Assembly (NCBI GenBank): GCA_032716605.1
Contig: CM064495.1
Location: 46,307,524-46,371,523 of the forward strand
Reading direction: 5' to 3'
Length of the DNA: 64,000 nucleotides
Source: Paralithodes platypus
Taxonomy: Eukaryota > Arthropoda > Malacostraca > Decapoda > Lithodidae
Shown here one piece after another: positions 57,806-64,000 of this stretch (positions are counted from its first letter, which is position 1; every line of letters starts with the position of its first letter). Under the pieces are notes generated by a model. It saw only the letters and a program-made list of their open reading frames with translations. It ran no database searches and was not told the origin of the DNA. Made by a program: the position numbers and the translations under genes.

Positions 57806-58148
57806 ACACCACACAAACTCTTATGTCTGGGTGCCCTTGCATAATATTACACCACACAAACTCTTATGTCTGAGTGCCCTTGCATAATATTACACCACAC
57901 AAACTCTTATGTCTGAGTGCCCTTGCATAATATTACACCACACAAACTCTTATGTCTGGGTGCCCTTGCATAATATTACACCACACAAACTCTTATGTCT
58001 GGGTGCCCTTGCATAATACTACACCACACAAACTCTTATGTCTGGGTGCCCTTGCATAATATTACACCACACAAACTCTTATGTCTGGGTGCCCTTGCAT
58101 AATATTACACCACACAAACTCTTATGTCTGGGTGCCCTTGCATAATTA
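57806..58148. repeat. 43-bp minisatellite, eight copies
   Basis: Units start at 57,806, 57,849, 57,892, 57,935, 57,978, 58,021, 58,064 and 58,107. Each reads ACACCACACAAACTCTTATG then TCTGGGTGCCCTTGCATAAT. Only one or two single-base variants (GAGTGCC) occur. There are no spacers, so this is not a CRISPR. Confidence 0.97.
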
Positions 58149-58244
58149 TGTATACTGCTGACACCCAATATAACTAACCTGACTACTTGTACACGAAATA
58201 AAAAATGTATACCATTTCCTATTTGTTCTATCCCTGGAATAGCC

Positions 58245-58328
58245 TCCTATTATTATCATTATTATTACTATTACTATTATTATTATTATTATTATTACTA
58301 TTATTATCATCATTATTATTATTATTAA
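58245..58328. repeat. (ATT)n microsatellite
   Basis: TTA units with occasional C. Confidence 0.95.
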
Positions 58329-58329
58329 T

Positions 58330-59370
58330 TTAACATGCATTGACCTCCGGATAAAGTAATTCAATAGTGTGTGACCCAAATAAGGTCATATTTAGACCGA
58401 AAAGGTTGCGTTAGGTGCCACACATTCATATACACTTGTCATCAGATTTTGTTTATAGATTGGATATTATTATTTTGCAGTATTCTTTAGCTTGAATGAT
58501 ATTCAGGGAATACTAAAATATTGTAAACTATAAGTGTAATTTTATGACATGTTGGTTGGCACATGTGTTCCGTTACTTAATCATATGAATGAACTACTAC
58601 ATAAACTGCACTCTTACTTCAATCATACTACTTTCCTTTCCATATAACATAATGGAGTGGATGCCAAGCTCATGTGGCCAACTGTACAATCCTATTCTGA
58701 TAGGAAGTGTGCTGAAATTCAACTCTAAGCAAGAAATAATAAGTAAACGATCAACTTGAAGATTTCGTCTGGCTCACTGATTTTCCCTGGTATCAAGCTC
58801 CAAATTAATAATCTTCAAATTTAATTTCGGCTTAACCAAAATAATCTAGATGTCTCACAGGCCTATATTATTACTATTATGTTATAAGGCTTCCAATTTT
58901 AAGAAGTACTGGAATATATTTATCTGACGAATGGCTTACCTCACCTAATAATAGTTCTGAACTAAGTGTAATGACAAGTGTTCGTGTTTTGTCTTATTAC
59001 TTTACTTTTAAATCCGCCAACGAGTAAGTTTAGGAGTGCTATTTCCGTAGACTTTAATAAATTTAACCTGATATTATAGTCTTGCCTCACTGCCTTTCAC
59101 CACCTGCAAACAGCTTCCTATATTCATTGTATACTATTATTGAGCCCCTACCTATCATCCAGTCCCAGACATGTGCCAAACGTCATTGTCAGCCACACCT
59201 GAACACCATTACCCACATTTCAGAAGCCGCTACCCCTGCAGTTTGGGGTGTCATTAGGCATGCGCTTAGTGTGGAAATCGGGCTAAGTCTCCGCTGAAAT
59301 GTATACGTAAGAAAACGTCATTAAATGCGAATGAGCTCAAGTGACGATGAACAGGCGATAATATCATGAT
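58330..59370. other. Non-coding stretch
   Basis: Nothing recognised. Confidence 0.4.
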
Positions 59371-59374
59371 TGGA

Positions 59375-59376
<2 letters not shown>

Positions 59377-59424
<48 letters not shown>
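59377..59424. repeat. (CT)n microsatellite
   Basis: About 48 bp. Confidence 0.95.
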
Positions 59425-59426
<2 letters not shown>

Positions 59427-59578
59427 GTTGGTCACAGAGCAGACCGAGCATTATGAATAATGCAACCCTTTAAGCCACAAACTTTTTTATGTCAACATGA
59501 AGTTTTGCAGTATCAAAAATTACCTGAGGTGGTTGGTATGTGAGGATTAGTTTCGGTGAGGTTAACCCTTTTAAGGTA

Positions 59579-59950
59579 TTAAGGGGAGGCAGACCGTTTT
59601 ACTGGACCCCCTTCTCCCTAATCTTTAGCCCCACTAGTTTTTATATTATAAGACGTTCGGCTCATTAGTTTGGCGATTTTAACACCTTTCGCCCCATTTC
59701 GTTGTCAATTTTAAGACCTTTCGTGCCATTTAGGTGTCGATTTTTCCTGGCGAGCGATAGCAAGCCTGCAATTTCAAGAGGAACCGGCCTTAGGCCGGAA
59801 AAAATTTCTACCGAAAAATGTACAAATTTATCTTGAAGGGGGGTCTAAGGGGTGTTTTTCTAAGCTTGATGGAGGTCTAGGGAGGAAACTAAAACAAAAT
59901 ATATGAATAAATAAATTAATAGACCAAACAAACGGCCGGTCTCCCCTTAA
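59579..59950 (+). mobile_element. TTAA-family MITE, full reference copy
   Basis: TTAA at 59,579-59,582 and 59,947-59,950. The termini GGGGAGGCAGACCGTTT and inverted AAACGGCCGGTCTCCCC match in 14 of 17 positions; 364 bp inside. The core has CCTGGCGAGCGATAGCAAGC, CCGGCCTTAGGCCGG and TTTCTACCGAAAAATG. No coding. This is the best-preserved copy, used to recognise the others. Confidence 0.85.
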
Positions 59951-60659
59951 CTAAACATAAGATCATAATAACCCCCAAAGACGTTGAATGAAAAAAGAAA
60001 AGAAAAAGTGGGATTTTGCCTAATAATGCTCATATTAAATATTAACTGGATGTACGCATAAGAACATGAAAAAAGGTAATCCGTTAGCAGTAAACAATTA
60101 AAATGAAATAGAGGGGTCAGAATGTATTTCCATCCTACCACAAGATGATATACTTGTTTATTTTCGCTGAGTATATGCATTATTTGGTAAACGAAAGAAA
60201 AGATCCAAGAACGTCATATATATAAATGTCTATCTAATTCCATTCTACTTAATATTGATATAGTCATTCATTGTTGCTGAGTATATGAAGATACGAAACG
60301 AAAAAGGTGATACTAAGACGTTAAGAAAAAAAGAAAAGTTCTGGAAAATAAGGAGGATGAACTATATAAAGATACAAATTAGCATTATAGGAAACAGGCT
60401 CGGATTATATTGTATTGCTCTTAAGTATACAGTATACACAGGTTGGTATATGAAAGGAAAATAAATACAGATTATGAACAAACATTCGGTAAAAGGGTAA
60501 AACAACACCAAAACTAATGTTGTGGGACACTTGGCTCAGGTAAAATGTTATGTTTTCGAGAATAATATAAGGTAATAACGGGAAAATACACTAATGTTAT
60601 AGGAAACGAGAGGCTCACAATAGATTTCCCTACTACCACGTTTGTTGTAGCCGTTCGCG

Positions 60660-60705
60660 TGACACCCCCCTAGCGTCCCCCCCCCCCCCGCCCCCCCCCC
60701 TTCCC
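60660..60705. repeat. Poly-C tract
   Basis: Runs of C broken by single bases. Confidence 0.9.
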
Positions 60706-60754
60706 CCTGCATAGCCCTTGACTCCTGTAGCTGAGGTGTGGGGGAGTCAGGGGT

Positions 60755-61075
60755 CAATTATGGGGAGGCGGGACGGGGGAGAGAGGTACTGGGGGCAGGG
60801 TATGTGTGTAGATAGGGGGCGGAGTATGGAGACTGATGGTAGGCGTAGTAAGGTAGATGGTTGAGGTTGATGGTGAATTGGTGAAGTGCAATACAAGCCT
60901 GGTGACGAGAGGGGGCGGGGCGGGGGTATGGTGGAGGAGGAGGGGCTGGTTATAGTACGAAAATGAGAGGTTGGAGTGCTAAGTTGAGGTGGAGTAGAAG
61001 AGAGGGGTGGAGGAGAGGAACTAATGTGAAGGGAGAAAGTATATACGCGAGGTGGGAAGGTGGAGAGCTGGTTTT
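60755..61075. repeat. G-rich strand block
   Basis: Many GGGG and GGGGG runs on plus (for example GGGGGCGGAG, GGGGGCGGGGCGGGGG near 60,910), with quadruplex potential. No coding recognised. Confidence 0.6.
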
Positions 61076-61412
61076 GTAGATTATGACAGTTTATTCTTGC
61101 TATTATTAGACGATTTGATGCAGTTTAGGAAGCAGGAGGAAAGAAGCGAAGTGTGAAAGTGAAGGGTTGGTATTGTAGGGCTGTATGGGGTCGTCAGATG
61201 GGGAAGTGGTCAGGTGGAAGAGAGAGGAGATGGGGTGGAATACGGAGGTGGATGGATGAAGTAGTAGAGCGGAATGTTGGGGGTTAAGAGGATAAATTTA
61301 GAAACTTTATACTCCTAACTCCTAGAGATCCTTCCAAAGCTTCATAACATCGTCTAATACTGGCCAGCATATTATGAAAACACGCGTCATTGAGTACTGA
61401 AAGGGTTAAGCT
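61075..61412. mobile_element. AACCCYTT-family MITE with spread arms
   Basis: Left arm 'GACAGTTTATTCTTGCTATT', 'GCAGTTTAGGAAGCAGG'; right arm 'GATCCTTCCAAAGC', 'AATACTGGCCAGCAT', 'GAAAGGGTTAAG'. About 175 bp of G-rich sequence separates them. Confidence 0.6.
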
Positions 61413-62141
61413 AGTGATCGGGTGTCGCAAGGAGGGAAGGGGGCGGGGCGGACTACGGAGGGGGAGGGGGGCGTGGAGTAATGAGGGGTCCAAGTACCTT
61501 ACAATGATTCCTCCATTCAGGCTGCCAGGATTCACCTACTGTACTAAGTTATATTATAAATCTTAAAATACTCACAATTAATCCTTGAATCTAACAATGC
61601 CGCACAAAAAAAAAAAAAATCCCACATATCCCCACTGAGATTTAACCCTGGACAATACGTAATTAAGTACACATACAGTAGATCGCAATTACTATTCGAT
61701 TCAATACCGAAAATAGATCCCATCTTGATAGAGCCAAATCGGGTGCACTCATAAAATCAATTATGTAAAGCTTTATGTGTGCAATGTGTCTCCTATAAAC
61801 ATAAGGTTCAGAATTAATCATGGAATCAATGTATCAAAATAATTCATCAGTGTACAGTACTATAATAATTGTTTCTCCATATATGTCCTAGAATATTGGT
61901 CGCCACGACTGTTTCTCCACCTATTTCAGACAATGCTAGCCATGATTAAAAATCTTGGTAATTCCATGCAGTGCTCCTTGAAAATTTATGGTCTACCTAC
62001 CAGTTTCTTCCTGTAGGTAATCAATGTGGATAATGCATATGCTGTCCCTTATAAAACATATTGCCTAACTGACCTTCATCTATGGGAGTGAACACGACCT
62101 TTCTGTATTAGTCATCCTGAAACGTCCCCATCGCCATTGTC

Positions 62142-62341
62142 AACCCTCTGAGGATTTGATGACGCGTTTCTTCATTGTATACTGGCTATCATTAGCCGAT
62201 TTAATATAGCTTAGGAAGGTACGAGGGTTAATTGAGAGATAATAGCCTTTCGATTCCTAGCTAACCGTCCACAGAGAAGTAAAATAGTCTAATGTTAGCC
62301 AGAATAGTGTAAACAAGACTGTCTAATATTAAGAGGGTAAA
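62142..62341. mobile_element. AACCCYTT-family MITE, full copy
   Basis: 'AACCCTCTGAGGATTTGATG' to 'ATTAAGAGGGTAA', with inner arms TACTGGCTATCATTAG and CTAATGTTAGCCAGAAT. Confidence 0.7.
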
Positions 62342-62639
62342 CAGCTACTGTATATACCTTTAGCGACAGGCCCATATCTTCAAACAAAGACAAAATTTGA
62401 TCCATAATTGTGTAGAGTTATTATGCAGTTGCAATAATTTTCATCAAGCATGGGTATTTTTAACTGAATATGTATTTAATAATTATATAATGTCGTACAT
62501 GTGGCATTATAATTTGTCTTGTAAGGCCACCCCAAAAATAAAGTCAAATATGGGTACACAGCCAATGTCTTCTTTAATCGGTTGCAAAATTGATAATATG
62601 TGTACCCATCAAAGCTTATGTCGAGTATCTAGCAAAGGC

Positions 62640-62730
62640 TTAAAATTAATTTCAATTAGCCCTCTGAATAATGTCCTTCCTAAGTTCTGTCAAATTTGGG
62701 GGTAGCTAGAATCAAATGAAATTTTCGTTT
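62640..62730. mobile_element. Half copy of the AACCCYTT-family MITE
   Basis: 'TTAGCCCTCTGAATAATG', 'CCTTCCTAAGTTCTG', 'GTAGCTAGAATCAAATGAA'. Confidence 0.5.
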
Positions 62731-63404
62731 AACTGAAAGTGACAATTTGTTTTCCATTATACAGCATAAACGGAAGAAAAAATGGGTTTTCGAGAATATT
62801 AATCTGAATATTATAGCAGACAGTAGATACATTCGAACCTGTCTCATAGAGGTAAAACATGATGTATTTTATTTAATACAAACCAAACCTCATTTAATCT
62901 GAGATGAATCGTGAAGAATAATATCATCTGAAGTGTGAAGGTCAATCTTACTTTTACTCTCACGGAAGAAAATGGCGGCCTGTGTGAGGTGTGATGGGTA
63001 TGAGATAATAATGTGTAATAAATCATTCACCCATTACCTTTATCCTGTACTAAGACCCACAAGCCGCAGCAGAGGAATCTGTACGTCGTTTGAAATGACT
63101 GGGTGGTGAACTTCTATCTATCTATCTATTGCCTGACGCCGTGATCCCCGAAGGGGTGGCCACGAACTTACAACACGAAAATACAGTGTCGATTTTTTTT
63201 TCTCAAGTTCGGGAATCGTGGGTGAAAAGTTTGGAATATGTTTGGCGAAGGTATAACTATTTAATCAAGATTGATATAGACAGGTAATGATTAATCCATC
63301 CGATCAGCAAAGTGTTTCTAACTTTTATAACAACGTTACGGTATATATAATGTGACATATTTATTTCACGCGGGCTACCAATAACGGATTCGGCGTAGAA
63401 ATCA

Positions 63405-63480
63405 TTAAGAACGTAAGAACATAAGGACAATGGAAATCTGCAAAAGGCCTATTGACCCATACGAAGCAGACCGCGTCTTC
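63405..63480 (-). mobile_element. LINE 3' end (same family as 38,430)
   Basis: The minus strand matches the end of 38,430-38,582: 'GGGTCAATAGGCC', then 'TTCTTATG..TTCTTACG' tail units. Confidence 0.6.
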
Positions 63481-63598
63481 CCTACATCCCTATTAGTTCT
63501 TTCCTTACACTAAAAATATCTACCACTACAACCTATATCCCTACACTTCATCTAGCGCTTCATTGGATAAGTCACCTTAAGGAAACTAAGCAAAAGCC

Positions 63599-64000
63599 TT
63601 AGTTCCCCACAAGTTATTGTACGATCTCACAATACCACCTCCAAGACCTCCCAAAGCTCCTCCTTCATAGCTCTCATAGCCGTTAAAGTTTACCACGGCA
63701 AGTATCTTCTCCAAAATCCTAACTACAACTTCTTCCATGATCCCCATAAACTCCTCTACCAAAGACCTCCGAAAAATATACCATGTTATCTTACATGTTC
63801 AGACTTCTGCTTGAATATTAACACCTCTACCCCACCCCAAATGTAAATAAGAGGAGATGGGATGAATCTAGTACCAACAAAGCACAATACACAATTTACG
63901 AGTTTGATATCTAAACAGCAAGGCCTCCAAAACTCTCATAACCTACACTACCAAGGCTGACATATAAGCTCTAATCGGCTCCAAGAACTCCTCCACAAGA
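63599..64000 (-). pseudogene. Possible decayed glycine-rich coding segment
   Basis: On minus, a frame ending at TAG near 63,599 reads GYESYEGGALGGLGGGIVRS, then YNNLWGTKAFA. Further right another frame reads GSVGYESFGGLAV with stops either side. The repeated GYES[YF].GG motif in two places suggests a glycine-rich structural protein (for example another cuticle-type gene) that has decayed or is cut by the window edge. The evidence is short and the frames are broken. Confidence 0.25.

Noticed and set aside
57806..58148. CRISPR array
   Set aside because: The 43-bp units are contiguous with no unique spacers, and the DNA is eukaryotic.

Overview
The window looks like nuclear DNA from an arthropod, most likely a decapod crustacean (inference). 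The reasons are a spliced chitin-binding RR-1 cuticle-protein gene, very heavy dinucleotide microsatellites, tRNA-derived SINEs, several families of degraded non-LTR retrotransposons and many small palindromic DNA transposons. No prokaryotic operon structure, CRISPR array, rRNA gene or intact tRNA gene was seen. Only one host gene is well supported.

Layout. 1-4,640: AT-rich non-coding DNA with (AT)n and a very long (GA)n tract. 4,640-9,700: five tandemly related units. Each carries the same roughly 150-bp module: a CRE, an E2F-like box, a YY1-like box and, on the minus strand, a perfect splice donor. This reads as a multiplied promoter plus first exon and is the most unusual feature here. 10,490-13,515: a LINE 3' fragment split by a 1,988-bp Merlin-like DNA element with an 8-bp target duplication. 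17,930-20,005: a second copy of the same LINE, which preserves the empty target site. 22,012-24,570 (minus): a fairly young CR1/Jockey-type LINE with endonuclease, RT and a poly-A tail. It abuts a piggyBac transposase relic (24,549-25,290, minus) that kept its acidic N-terminus and Cys-rich C-terminus but lost the catalytic core. 25,575-29,100: more LINE fragments and retroposon tails.

29,500-49,900: a mosaic of microsatellites, minisatellites, LINE remnants and small inverted-repeat elements. These include a TTAA-flanked (piggyBac-like) family, a second palindromic family, a 514-bp mariner-like fold-back and a 133-bp satellite with a nested transposon.

49,962-57,488 (plus): a five-exon cuticle-protein gene with a TATA box, a phase-0 signal-peptide exon, three following introns all in phase 2, an RR-1 chitin-binding domain between two Gln/Gly-rich low-complexity tails, and a downstream AATAAA. 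Its 4,956-bp first intron holds a sense-oriented LINE fragment, a polypurine tract and a SINE. 57,500-64,000: a 43-bp minisatellite, further MITEs, a G-rich stretch, a LINE 3' end and a possible decayed glycine-rich coding segment at the right edge.

The genes do not form a pathway. The coherent story is one cuticle gene and one candidate multi-promoter locus in a transposon-dense background. Positions of repeat edges are approximate unless a target-site duplication is stated.
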